DNA of 64,000 bases from Bradyrhizobium sp. LHD-71 (GTDB lineage Bacteria; Pseudomonadota; Alphaproteobacteria; Rhizobiales; Xanthobacteraceae), in the NCBI RefSeq assembly GCF_031157255.1, contig NZ_JAVIFX010000030.1:1-64000 (forward strand), in the 5' to 3' direction. The notes under the pieces are model-generated. The model searched no databases and was not told where the DNA came from. It saw only the letters and a list, made by a program, of their open reading frames with translations. The position numbers were made by a program, and so were the translations under genes. Shown one piece after another: positions 36,229 through 45,175 of this stretch; the stretch's first letter is position 1, and every line of letters starts with the position of its first letter.

Positions 36229-37271
36229 CAGCCCTTGAAATCCTTGTTCCAGAAATCAAGGATCGATGCTGTGTGCTGCAGCAGGTACGCGTGATCGGGC
36301 GTCTTGAGGGTTGCCTGCTGCGCCTCCGTCAGGCTGATCTCGCGCGCAAGCTCCGCCGGCAGTTGTGCGTCACGCACGGTCGGCACGTAGCCCATGCGCT
36401 CGGCGAAGCCGATCTGCGCCTGCGGCTCCAGCATAGCATTGAGATAACGCCAGGCGTTGTCCTTGTTGCGTGCGTTACGCGGCACCGCAGCCTCGTACAC
36501 GACCGGGACGGCGCCTTCCTTCGGCACGACGTGGTTCAGCGGGATTCCGGCCTTCTTCCACATGTAGCCGCGCGCGAGCCACATCGGCGCGAGCCAGACC
36601 TCTTCGGACTTCAGGCCGGTCGCCAGCGCTTCGTTCGACGGATAGATCTTCACGTCGAGCGAACGCCAATCCATCAGGCGCTTGTTGGCAGGGCCGAAGT
36701 CGCTCATGCTTCCGCCACCTGCGAGCGCCGCGACGGCGGTGTTGTAGTTGTACAGAATATCCGAGAGCCCGACGCGGCCGCGCCATTTGGCGTCCCACAG
36801 GTCCGCATAGCTCGTCGGCGGCGTGGTGACCTTGCTGGGATTGTAGAGGATCACCATCGCCGAATAGATATGCGGCACCGCATAATCCTTGCGCAGCGCT
36901 TCGATGACAGTGCCAAGCCGCGGAATCCGATCGGTCGCAAGCTTGTCCAGCACGTTCTGCTGCATCATCTGATACGTGTCGGAGTCCGACAGGCAACTGA
37001 CGTCCATGCTGCCGCGCCGGTTCTGACGCTCGGCCAAGAGCTTGGACTTGCGCGGGCTGTTGTTGCCGATGTCCTGCAGCACCTCGATCTTCGACTGGGC
37101 GGTGAACTGCTGATCGATCAACTGGCGCAGCAGTTCGCCGTAGTCGCCGCCCCAGGTGCCGATGACCACCTGGCCACCAGCTTGGGCGACAGCATTTTTC
37201 GGCGCGCCGGTTGCGGCGGCGGTCAACAAGGCGGCGCTGCCGGACAGCAGCGTGCGGCGGCTGATAGTCAT
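36228..37271 (-). CDS. ABC importer periplasmic binding protein, PotD-like
   Basis: A 347-residue solute-binding protein with a twin-arginine signal (MTISRRTLLSG, ending NAVAQ near 30) and the PotD-type opening VVIGTWGGDYGELLR. ATG 37271 has AGGAGA 7 bases upstream and overlaps the ATPase stop codon (ATGA); an upstream open extension lacks homology. Ligand unknown; amine-type or peptide-like compounds fit the family and the hydrolases downstream. Confidence 0.88.
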   Translation of the reverse strand: MTISRRTLLSGSAALLTAAATGAPKNAVAQAGGQVVIGTWGGDYGELLRQLIDQQFTAQSKIEVLQDIGNNSPRKSKLLAERQNRRGSMDVSCLSDSDTYQMMQQNVLDKLATDRIPRLGTVIEALRKDYAVPHIYSAMVILYNPSKVTTPPTSYADLWDAKWRGRVGLSDILYNYNTAVAALAGGGSMSDFGPANKRLMDWRSLDVKIYPSNEALATGLKSEEVWLAPMWLARGYMWKKAGIPLNHVVPKEGAVPVVYEAAVPRNARNKDNAWRYLNAMLEPQAQIGFAERMGYVPTVRDAQLPAELAREISLTEAQQATLKTPDHAYLLQHTASILDFWNKDFKG

Positions 37272-38353
37272 GTTTCGTCTCCTGTCTCTGTTTCGGCCGG
37301 CAGCAAACGCGCTGAAGCCGCATCCCAACTCAGCGTCAATTTTTCTCCGGGTGCGATCCGCCGCAGCGGATCGTCGTGGAGCGGTGTGGAGCGCGATGCT
37401 CGCAATGTCGTTCCGTTAAGGTCGAGGTGATACTCGGTCTGCGCCCCGAGGTAGGTGACGGCCGTGACCTGCGCGCGGATATCGCCCGGGGCGCCCTCGC
37501 CCGGCGTGACCGTGACGCGCTCCGGCCGCAGCGCCAGAACGAGGCCGTCATTGGCAGCAGGCGCTTCCGACGTGCACGGCAACAGGGTCCCGCTCTGTGT
37601 GCGGAAAGAGCCGGGTCTTTCGAGCGTCCCTGCGACCAGGTTGCAGTTGCCGACGAAGCTTGCAACGAACACGTCCGCCGGATTTTCGTACAATTCCTCC
37701 GGCGTGCCGATCTGCCGCACGCGGCCGCGCTCCATCACCACCAGCCGATCCGCCATCGTCAGCGCCTCTTCCTGGTCATGCGTGACGATCAACGTGGTGA
37801 GGCCGAGGCGTTGCTGCAGCGCCCGGATCTCCATGCGCACCTCGGCGCGCAACTTGGCATCGAGATTCGACAGGGGCTCGTCGAGCAGGAAAACGGCCGG
37901 GTTGACCACCAGCGCACGGGCGAGTGCAACGCGTTGCTGCTGCCCGCCGGAGAGCTGGCGCGGCATCCGATCGGCGAGATGATCGAGCCGCACCAGCCGC
38001 AAAGCCTCCGCCACGCGCTTCTCACGCTCGGCGCGCTCAACTCGCCGCATCTCCAAGCCGAACGCGACGTTCTGCGCGACCGTCATGTGCTGAAACAGCG
38101 CGTAAGCCTGAAACACCATGCCGGTATTTCGCAGGTGCACGGGGACCTGGGTGACGTCGCGGTCACCGATCAGCACGCGGCCGTCGGTCGGCGCGATGAA
38201 GCCCGCCACCATGCGCAGCGTGGTGGTCTTGCCACAGCCGGACGGCCCAAGCAGCGCCACCAGCTCCCCCTGCTTGGCCGTGAGGTCGACGCGTTCCACC
38301 GCGGTGGTGCGGTCGTAACGCTTACGAAGACGGTCGAGAACCAATGTACTCAT
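37268..38353 (-). CDS. ABC importer ATPase, PotA-like
   Basis: A 361-residue ATPase with Walker A GPSGCGKTT (about 38-46), signature LSGGQQQR, Walker B FLLDEP, IVTHDQEEAL and a TOBE_2 domain (about 280-355). ATG 38353 overlaps the permease stop as TGATG. The frame is open far upstream in the shadow of the permease gene, but only the part from 38353 has homology. Confidence 0.92.
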   Translation of the reverse strand: MSTLVLDRLRKRYDRTTAVERVDLTAKQGELVALLGPSGCGKTTTLRMVAGFIAPTDGRVLIGDRDVTQVPVHLRNTGMVFQAYALFQHMTVAQNVAFGLEMRRVERAEREKRVAEALRLVRLDHLADRMPRQLSGGQQQRVALARALVVNPAVFLLDEPLSNLDAKLRAEVRMEIRALQQRLGLTTLIVTHDQEEALTMADRLVVMERGRVRQIGTPEELYENPADVFVASFVGNCNLVAGTLERPGSFRTQSGTLLPCTSEAPAANDGLVLALRPERVTVTPGEGAPGDIRAQVTAVTYLGAQTEYHLDLNGTTLRASRSTPLHDDPLRRIAPGEKLTLSWDAASARLLPAETETGDET

Positions 38354-39183
38354 CAAATCACTCGCGATAACCGCACAAAACGATCCGTTATGAGCATCAT
38401 CGCCGTCACAAGCAGAATTTGCACCGTGGCGACGGCGGCGAGAGTCGGATCCATGCGAAACTCCAGATAACTGAGCATGGCGACCGGAAGCGTCGTGCGC
38501 CCCGGGCCGACCAGCAGCAGCGTCAGTTCGAGATTCTCGAAGCTTTGGATGAATGAGAACAGCGCAGCCGCGACGACCCCCGGCCGCAGCATCGGCAGCG
38601 TCACGCGCATGAACACCGTGGGCGGTCGCGCGCCAAGATTGGCCGCGGCTTCCTCCGCCGAGCGGTCCATGCCCTGCAGGCTGGCGGTGACGAGGCGCAC
38701 GGTCCACGGAATGGTGAGCAGGACGTGCGCAGCGACCAGGCCGGACAGCGTCGCCGTGATGTCCTGATCCAGCCAGGTCTCTGCACGCAGGTAGAACATG
38801 TAAAGTGCAGTGCCGGCGACGACGCCGGGTACCGCCAGTGGCCCGAGCAGCAGCGTGCTGATCGCCTCGCGTCCCGGCAGCTTCGCGCGCGCGAGCGCAT
38901 AGGCCGCAGCCGTTCCGAGCGGCACACCGATTGCGGTGGCGATCGCCGCGACCTGCAGGCTGGTGACGAAGCCGCGGGCGAACTCGCGCCGCTCCCAGGC
39001 GTTCACGTACCACTGCATTGTCAGGCCTTCGGGCGGAAAGCTGATGATCTCCTGGCGGAAGAAGCTGATGATGATCACCATCACCACAGGCGCCAGCATC
39101 AGCGCGTAGCTCGCCACCACGGCCGACTTGAAGAACATGCCGCGCGACTCAGCCAAGGCACCGGCCTCCTCTGCCAGGAGCAC
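38353..39183 (-). CDS. ABC importer permease (PotC-like)
   Basis: A 276-residue permease with about six membrane segments and an EAA loop near 176-195 (EEAAANLGARPPTVFMR). It is the first gene of a seven-gene reverse operon in which successive genes overlap or lie within 42 bases. Its promoter must lie in the 87 bases between it and the stop of putA, or in putA itself. Confidence 0.9.
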   Translation of the reverse strand: MLLAEEAGALAESRGMFFKSAVVASYALMLAPVVMVIIISFFRQEIISFPPEGLTMQWYVNAWERREFARGFVTSLQVAAIATAIGVPLGTAAAYALARAKLPGREAISTLLLGPLAVPGVVAGTALYMFYLRAETWLDQDITATLSGLVAAHVLLTIPWTVRLVTASLQGMDRSAEEAAANLGARPPTVFMRVTLPMLRPGVVAAALFSFIQSFENLELTLLLVGPGRTTLPVAMLSYLEFRMDPTLAAVATVQILLVTAMMLITDRFVRLSRVI

Positions 39184-39270
39184 GAGGAATTGCCGGCCCG
39201 CGAGCCTCCGGTCCGGTCGGCGGCTCCGTCGCGGGTTGGCCGTAAAATGCGCGATGCTTCAACAAATAGC

Positions 39271-42200
39271 TCATCCGATCGTCATCAGGTTGGCGTTGCC
39301 GCCAGCGGCGGTCGTGTTGGTGCTGATCGCTTGCTCCTGCAACAGCCATTCCAACGGGTAGTCCTCGTCTCCAGTCGCGAGCGCGTCGCTGGCGACACCG
39401 TAGACGGGCACGATGGGGCCGGACCGTTCGGCGAGTTCGCGGTTGAACTCGCGGAGCGCGTCGCTGTCGCCTTCAAACAGCGCCACCTCGAAGGCCGCCG
39501 TCGCCCGGTCGTCAACCACGCTCACCTGCGTCCGCAGCGCCGCGGGCAGATCGGCGATCACCGCTCGCACCTCCTCCGGCGCCGCGATCAGCGCCTGATT
39601 GCCAGTCGCGAGCGCCGCCCCGACCTGCAACAGCAGTCCAGTCGACGAATGCGGCACGCACAGCACGGCGCCCTTGGCGAACAGCGTATAGATGTTCCGT
39701 TCGCCGACCGGCCCGGGCATTTCGATGGCGGCGCCAAGCAGCGAGCGCTCGATGTAGTCGGCGCAGCGCTTCGCTTCGCGTTTGTGCCCCTGCGCCGTGA
39801 GCCAGTCGACATATTTCCGGGCGGTCGTCGGTTTCGCCGAATGTTTGACGGCCGCGCCAAACATGGCCGGCGACGCGACGACGAGTCGCCTGAGATAGAG
39901 CGGACCACCGGCTTTCGGACCGGTTCCAGAGAGCGCGTGGCCACCGAACGGCTGCGAGCCGACCACCGCGCCGATCATGTTGCGGTTGACGTAGATATTG
40001 CCTGCATTGATGCGCTCCCCCACGCGGGCGATCGTCTCGTCGACACGGCTGTGCACGGCGAAGGTGAGCGCATAACCGGTGGCGTTGATATCGTCGATCA
40101 GAGCATCGAGCTCGCCGCGCCGGAACCGGACGACATGTAGCACCGGACCGAACACCTCGCGCTTGAGCTCCGTGACATGCCCGATCTCGATCAAGGTGGG
40201 TGGAACGAAATGGCCGGTTCGACAAGCGGGATCGAGCGGGACCGCATGGACCTTACGCCCGTGCGACCGCATCGCCTCGATATGTTGCATGACGCCATCG
40301 CGCGCTTGCGCAGTAATGACCGGACCGACATCGGTCGAGAGTCGATCCGGATTCCCGATCGCGAGCTCCTCCATCGCGCCTTTCAACATCGTCAGCACGT
40401 GCTCCGCGATCTCTTCCTGCAGGCAGAGAACACGCAGCGCCGAGCAGCGCTGTCCGGCCGAATCGAAGGCGGAGACCAGCACGTCGTCGATGACCTGTTC
40501 GGGCAGCGCCGAACTGTCGACGATCATGGCATTCTGGCCGCCAGTCTCGGCGATCAACGGAATCGGCTTGCCATTCGGGCAAAGCCGATCGGAGATCTGG
40601 CGTCGGATGAGGTGTGCCACCTCGGTCGAACCGGTGAACATCACGCCGCGGATTGCCGGATTGGCGACGAGCTGTGCCCCGACCTTCCCGTCGCCGGGCA
40701 GCAATTGTACTGCGCCCTCCGGAACGCCGGCCTCGCGCAGGATCTGGATCGCTTGCATGGCGATCAGGGGAGTTTCCTCGGCCGGCTTCGCCAACACCGG
40801 ATTGCCGGCTGCGAGCGCCGCAGCAACCTGGCCGGTGAAGATGGCCAGCGGGAAATTCCACGGACTGATGCACACGATGGGGCCCAGCGGCCGATGCACG
40901 TCATTTGAGAAATGCCGGCGGACCTGCGCCGCATAGTAACGGAGGAAATCGACCGCCTCGCGCACCTCAGAGATCGCATTTGCCGGCGATTTGCCCGCCT
41001 CGCGCACGATCAGGCCGATCAGCATCGGCATACGCATTTCGAGCAGGTCCGCGGCGCGCATCAAGCAAGCTGCACGCGCGTCGGGCGGAGTCGCCTGCCA
41101 GATCGGCGCCGCCGTCTGCGCATGCTCCACGGCGGCCCTCACATGAACGTCGGTCGCCTCAACGACGCGGCCCACCACGTCGCGCAAGTCAGCCGGATTG
41201 CGGACATTCCTTTCCAGGCCGGCCTGTACACCGTCTGCCAGAAGCGGTGCGGCCCGCCACGGCTTGTCGGCACCCGATAGTAAAGCCGCCGAGAGCGACG
41301 CGAGCTGCTGTTCGTTCGTAAGGTCGATGCCGGCCGAGTTGGCGCGTTCCGGTTCGAAGATGTCGCGCGGTAGGACGATCTTGGGGTGCGGTAACCCGAG
41401 CGGAAGCTGGGAACGCACGGTCTCCACGGGGTCGGCTACCAGTTCGTCGACCGGCACCGACGGATCGCTGATGCGGTTGACGAAGGAGGTGTTCGCTCCG
41501 TTCTCCAGCAGGCGGCGAACGAGATAGGCAAGCAGCGTCTCGTGCGTGCCGACTGGCGCGTAGATGCGGCATGGTCGGTTGAGCTTGTCCTTGCCAACCA
41601 CCTCCTCATAGAGCGGCTCGCCCATGCCGTGCAGGCACTGGAACTCGTACTGGCCCGCATAGTAGTTCGCGCCCGCCATGGCGTGGATGGTTGCCAGCGT
41701 CTGCGCGTTGTGGGTTGCGAACTGGGGAAACACTGCGTCGGGCGCCGCCAGCAGCTTGCGGGCGCAGGCGATATAGGAAACGTCGGTGTAGAGCTTGCGG
41801 GTGAATACCGGGAAACCCTCAAGTCCATCGACCTGGGCGCGCTTGATTTCGCTATCCCAATAGGCGCCCTTGACCAGCCGGACCATAACGCGGTGACCGC
41901 TGCGGCGGGCGAGATCGATGATGTAGTCGACCACGAAGCGCGCACGCTTCTGGTAGGCCTGCACGACAAAACCGATACCGTTCCAGCCGGCCAGTGCAGG
42001 GTCGAAACACAGCACTTCCAGCAAATCGAGTGAAAGGTCGAGCCGATCGGCCTCCTCGGCATCGATGTTGATGCCGATGTCATAGCGCCGCGCCAGCAAT
42101 ACGAGCGCCCGCACTTTCGGCAGCAGCTCGGCCATGACGCGATCGCGTTGCGCCCGACCATAGCGCGGATGCAGCGCCGAAAGCTTGATCGAGATCCCCG

Positions 42201-43149
42201 GTCCTTCGTAGATGCCGCGATTGCCGGCCGCATTGCCGATGGCGTGGATCGCCTGCTCGTAGTCGGCGTAGTATCGCTTGGCGTCGCGGCCCGTTCGCGC
42301 GCCTTCACCCAGCATGTCGTAGGAATAGCGGAAGCCGCGCGCCTCCAGCCGACGGCTGTTGGCGAGCGCTTCGGCGATCGTCTGGCCGGTGACGAATTGC
42401 TCGCCCATCATCCGCATGGCGACGTCGACGGCCTTGCGGATCAGAGGCTCGCCGCCACGTCCGATCAGCCGCGTAAGCGTTGCCGAAAGGCCAGCCTCAC
42501 TGCTGGTAGCGGACAATCGGCCGGTCACCAACAGGCCCCACGTTGCAGCGTTGACGAACAAGGAGGGGCTGTGGCCGATGTGCGAATGCCAGTCCCCGCC
42601 ACTGAGCTTGTCTCGAATTAGCGCGTCCCGCGTCGCCCTGTCGGGGATGCGCAGCAACGCCTCGGCCAGGCAGAGCAGTGCCACGCCCTCCTGGCTGGAG
42701 AGGGAATATTCATGGATCAACCCCTCGACCAGCCCTCGTTGGCCGCGCGCGCGGAGGGTTGCGACCAGGCGCCCGGCCAATTCATTGGCGGCTTCAGTGA
42801 CCCGCGCCGGCAGGGTTGCTTCGGCCACCAGCAGGGGCAGGCACTCCGTCTCCGGCCGCCGATAGGCGGCGGTAATTTTTGCCCGCAGCACGGATTGCGG
42901 CTGCACCGACTGAGCGAATTCCACGAACGGTTGGGGCACCTGCGGCGCCGGTGGCGCTTCTTCGAACGGTTCATCGGATGAAGGGTCGGGCGCCGGCCCC
43001 AGAAGCGGCTCACCGCGATCAAGACGTTCGAGGGTGGTGACGATGGCTTGCTTGATCAGCCAGTGCGACGAGCGCCCTTCCCGCTCGGCCGCCTGCCGCA
43101 CAAGCCTGCGCAGTTCATCATCGATCTTAACGCCGATCGTCGTCGCCAT
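39271..43149 (-). CDS. putA: Proline utilisation protein PutA, trifunctional type
   Basis: A 1292-residue protein, close to E. coli PutA (1320). The N-terminus (MATTIGVKIDDELRRLVRQAAEREG, here cited by position 1-25, continuing to about 45) is a ribbon-helix-helix DNA-binding domain. It is followed by a proline dehydrogenase barrel (about 200-500, binding FAD) and an aldehyde dehydrogenase domain (about 590-1060) with catalytic Glu in ETGGQN and Cys in GQRCSALR. The C-terminal about 230 residues form the additional ALDH-like domain. It oxidises proline to glutamate in two steps with channelling and should repress its own gene when proline is absent. ATG 43149 starts exactly at the ribbon-helix-helix domain; the open extension upstream is not homologous. 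Confidence 0.95.
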   Translation of the reverse strand: MATTIGVKIDDELRRLVRQAAEREGRSSHWLIKQAIVTTLERLDRGEPLLGPAPDPSSDEPFEEAPPAPQVPQPFVEFAQSVQPQSVLRAKITAAYRRPETECLPLLVAEATLPARVTEAANELAGRLVATLRARGQRGLVEGLIHEYSLSSQEGVALLCLAEALLRIPDRATRDALIRDKLSGGDWHSHIGHSPSLFVNAATWGLLVTGRLSATSSEAGLSATLTRLIGRGGEPLIRKAVDVAMRMMGEQFVTGQTIAEALANSRRLEARGFRYSYDMLGEGARTGRDAKRYYADYEQAIHAIGNAAGNRGIYEGPGISIKLSALHPRYGRAQRDRVMAELLPKVRALVLLARRYDIGINIDAEEADRLDLSLDLLEVLCFDPALAGWNGIGFVVQAYQKRARFVVDYIIDLARRSGHRVMVRLVKGAYWDSEIKRAQVDGLEGFPVFTRKLYTDVSYIACARKLLAAPDAVFPQFATHNAQTLATIHAMAGANYYAGQYEFQCLHGMGEPLYEEVVGKDKLNRPCRIYAPVGTHETLLAYLVRRLLENGANTSFVNRISDPSVPVDELVADPVETVRSQLPLGLPHPKIVLPRDIFEPERANSAGIDLTNEQQLASLSAALLSGADKPWRAAPLLADGVQAGLERNVRNPADLRDVVGRVVEATDVHVRAAVEHAQTAAPIWQATPPDARAACLMRAADLLEMRMPMLIGLIVREAGKSPANAISEVREAVDFLRYYAAQVRRHFSNDVHRPLGPIVCISPWNFPLAIFTGQVAAALAAGNPVLAKPAEETPLIAMQAIQILREAGVPEGAVQLLPGDGKVGAQLVANPAIRGVMFTGSTEVAHLIRRQISDRLCPNGKPIPLIAETGGQNAMIVDSSALPEQVIDDVLVSAFDSAGQRCSALRVLCLQEEIAEHVLTMLKGAMEELAIGNPDRLSTDVGPVITAQARDGVMQHIEAMRSHGRKVHAVPLDPACRTGHFVPPTLIEIGHVTELKREVFGPVLHVVRFRRGELDALIDDINATGYALTFAVHSRVDETIARVGERINAGNIYVNRNMIGAVVGSQPFGGHALSGTGPKAGGPLYLRRLVVASPAMFGAAVKHSAKPTTARKYVDWLTAQGHKREAKRCADYIERSLLGAAIEMPGPVGERNIYTLFAKGAVLCVPHSSTGLLLQVGAALATGNQALIAAPEEVRAVIADLPAALRTQVSVVDDRATAAFEVALFEGDSDALREFNRELAERSGPIVPVYGVASDALATGDEDYPLEWLLQEQAISTNTTAAGGNANLMTIG

Positions 43150-43523
43150 GCAGTCGCCAGCTCCACCCCCGTTTGCGCCCCTCCGGGCGCTAACGTCGTT
43201 TTTTGATCTGGCATCGGCGGCGACGAGGTGCAACCATTTTTTTGGGCAGTCGCAACCGTAGCTCAAAAAAGGAGCAACCGCGCCCATTTCTCGTGCGACC
43301 AGGGGTCGCAACCACGTGGGGGTGTCTGCCTGCCAGCTCGGCGGCGATGGGGCCATGATCCTGAGCAAGCCATAGGATCCTGAGCAAGCCATGGGATCCT
43401 GAGGAACCAGGGCCCTGTTGCCTGATCCGATCGGTTGCGACCTCGTTCGTTGCGACTTGCCTTGGGTGGTCGACAGGTGAACTCTGTCACACCGTTCGCT
43501 TTGCGCGAATCGAGGAGGTTGCG
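43150..43523. promoter_or_regulatory. putA/hdeD divergent control region with GGTTGC boxes
   Basis: A 374-base gap. On the putA coding strand GGTTGC occurs at 43230-43235, 43252-43257, 43274-43279 and 43308-43313; the first three are spaced exactly 22 bp apart. Reverse-oriented copies appear at 43433-43438 (GGTTGC) and 43449-43453 (GTTGC). E. coli PutA binds sites with a GTTGCA core, so these are probable self-regulatory operators for the ribbon-helix-helix domain. A GCGCCC/GGGCGC hairpin lies in the putA leader (43175-43190). The right end carries the hdeD leader. Confidence 0.65.
43358..43409. repeat. 19-bp tandem repeat, about 2.7 copies
   Basis: ATCCTGAGCAAGCCATAGG (43358-43376) is followed directly by a copy with one change (43377-43395) and a partial, more divergent copy (43396-43409). 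It lies between the putA boxes and the hdeD leader. No function is apparent. Confidence 0.75.
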
Positions 43524-44096
43524 ATGACCGATCAACAGACCGCGCCTGGCGCTGCTCCTGACCTGCGCTCGATCGTCACGAAGCATTGGAAGATGTTCCT
43601 GGCCGAAGGGATCCTGCTCGCCCTGCTCGGCATCGGCGCGATTATCGTACCGCCGATCGCCGGTCTTGCTGTCACGGTGTTGCTCGGCTGGCTCTTCCTG
43701 ATCGGCGGCATCTTCGGGCTGATCGCGACATACTGGGGACGCGAGATGCCCGGCTTCTGGTGGTCGCTGTTCTCCGCAGGCTTGATGGTCCTGGCCGGCC
43801 TGGTGCTGGTCGCCCGGCCCATGGAAGGGCTACTCACCCTGACCGTCGTGCTCACGGCGTTTTTCGTTCTCGAAGGCGTCGCCAGCATCATGTTCGCGCT
43901 CGATCACAAGCGCGAGCTGTCCGGGCGCTGGGGTTGGATGGTGGCGGCGGGCGTCTTCGATCTGGTGATTGCCGCGCTGATCTTCGCCGGGCTGCCGGGA
44001 TCGGCGTTGTGGGCCATTGGCTTGCTGGTCGGCATCAATATGTTGTTCGGCGGATCGTCGCTGATCGCCATGGCGCTCGCTGCAAAGCCGAAGTAG
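43524..44096 (+). CDS. HdeD-family membrane protein
   Basis: A 190-residue protein with about six membrane helices, a 27-residue polar N-terminus and the HdeD (DUF308) pattern of paired hydrophobic segments. In enteric bacteria HdeD is linked with acid resistance; in rhizobia there are several paralogs of unclear role. GGAGG lies 5-9 bases before the ATG. Its leader has a decayed relative at 30687-30822. Confidence 0.88.
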   Translation: MTDQQTAPGAAPDLRSIVTKHWKMFLAEGILLALLGIGAIIVPPIAGLAVTVLLGWLFLIGGIFGLIATYWGREMPGFWWSLFSAGLMVLAGLVLVARPMEGLLTLTVVLTAFFVLEGVASIMFALDHKRELSGRWGWMVAAGVFDLVIAALIFAGLPGSALWAIGLLVGINMLFGGSSLIAMALAAKPK

Positions 44097-44110
44097 CTCA
44101 GCGCCGCTGA

Positions 44111-45175
44111 CTACTCGTCGTCAACCGGCGGATAGAGGTGGACGTCGCCGCAGTAGTCGGCGACACGGTTCGGCTCAACGAGATAGTTCGGCCCCACCGG
44201 GGACTTGCCGTGGCCGCCGGGAATATCGAGCACGTATTGCGGCTGGCAGAGACCTGAGACGCGGCCACGCAGGCTGCGCATCAGCGCCTGTCCTTCTTCA
44301 AGTGTCGTGCGGAGATGCGCGGTGCCCGGCGCAAGATCGCCGTGATGCAGGTAATACGGCTTGATGCGGCATTCGACGAAGGTCCGCATCAGCGCTTCGA
44401 GCGTCGCCGCATCGTCGTTGACGCCTCGGAGCAGGACCGACTGACTGACCAGAGGAATGCCGGCGTCGACGAGCTTGGCGCAGGCCGCGCGCGCTTGCGG
44501 CGTCAGTTCGCGCGGATGGTTCGCATGCAGCGCGACCCAGGTTGTCGCACCGCTGACCGTCAGCGCATCGACCAGCGCATCGGTGACCCGTGCGGGATCT
44601 GCGACCGGAATGCGGGTATGAATACGAACGATCTTCACATGCGCGATGGATGCCAGGTCACGCATGATCGTGCGCAGGCGGCGCGCCGACAGCATCAACG
44701 GATCCCCGCCGGTCAGGATCACCTCCCAGACTTCGGGGTGGGAGCGGATATAGGCGAGTGCCGCGGCGTAAGCGCTGTCACTCAAGGCCGTATCCTTGCC
44801 GGGCCCGACCATTTCGCGGCGGAAGCAGAAGCGACAATAGACGGCGCAAACGTGCACCAGCTTGAACAGCACGCGATCCGGATAGCGATGGACGATGCCT
44901 GCGACTGGCGAATACGTGTGGTCGCCGATCGGATCAGCGTTTTCGATCCGCCGGGTATCGAGCTCTTCGGCGGATGGAACGTATTGCCGTGCGATCGGAT
45001 CATCCGGATCGTTCGGGTCGATCAGCGCGGCAATATCGGGCGTGATCGCCACGGCGTAGCGGGAGGCTACGCGTTCCAGCACAGCCAGCGACGATGCCGG
45101 CGCCAGTCCGTGTGCGACCAGTTCGTCCGGCGTCCGCAAGGTCGACGCCACAGCAGGAATCGTTTGCCGTTTCAT
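44111..45175 (-). CDS. epmB: EF-P (R)-beta-lysine synthase, KamA family
   Basis: A 354-residue radical-SAM aminomutase. It has the cluster motif CAVYCRFC (C-x3-C-x2-C, near residue 110) and the PLP-lysine region DIPGGHGKSP near 320. KamA-family enzymes at this size next to epmA and efp convert lysine to (R)-beta-lysine for EF-P modification. Start overlaps the epmA stop (ATGA), so the two are coupled. Catabolic lysine 2,3-aminomutase is less likely because of the neighbours and length. Confidence 0.92.
   Translation of the reverse strand: MKRQTIPAVASTLRTPDELVAHGLAPASSLAVLERVASRYAVAITPDIAALIDPNDPDDPIARQYVPSAEELDTRRIENADPIGDHTYSPVAGIVHRYPDRVLFKLVHVCAVYCRFCFRREMVGPGKDTALSDSAYAAALAYIRSHPEVWEVILTGGDPLMLSARRLRTIMRDLASIAHVKIVRIHTRIPVADPARVTDALVDALTVSGATTWVALHANHPRELTPQARAACAKLVDAGIPLVSQSVLLRGVNDDAATLEALMRTFVECRIKPYYLHHGDLAPGTAHLRTTLEEGQALMRSLRGRVSGLCQPQYVLDIPGGHGKSPVGPNYLVEPNRVADYCGDVHLYPPVDDE

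Noticed and set aside
38354-39013. Upstream extension of the ABC ATPase frame
   Set aside because: It is the shadow of the permease gene at 38353-39183 in another frame.
43150-43392. 81-codon N-terminal extension of PutA
   Set aside because: It runs through the GGTTGC boxes and tandem repeat and has no homology; the RHH domain starts at 43149.
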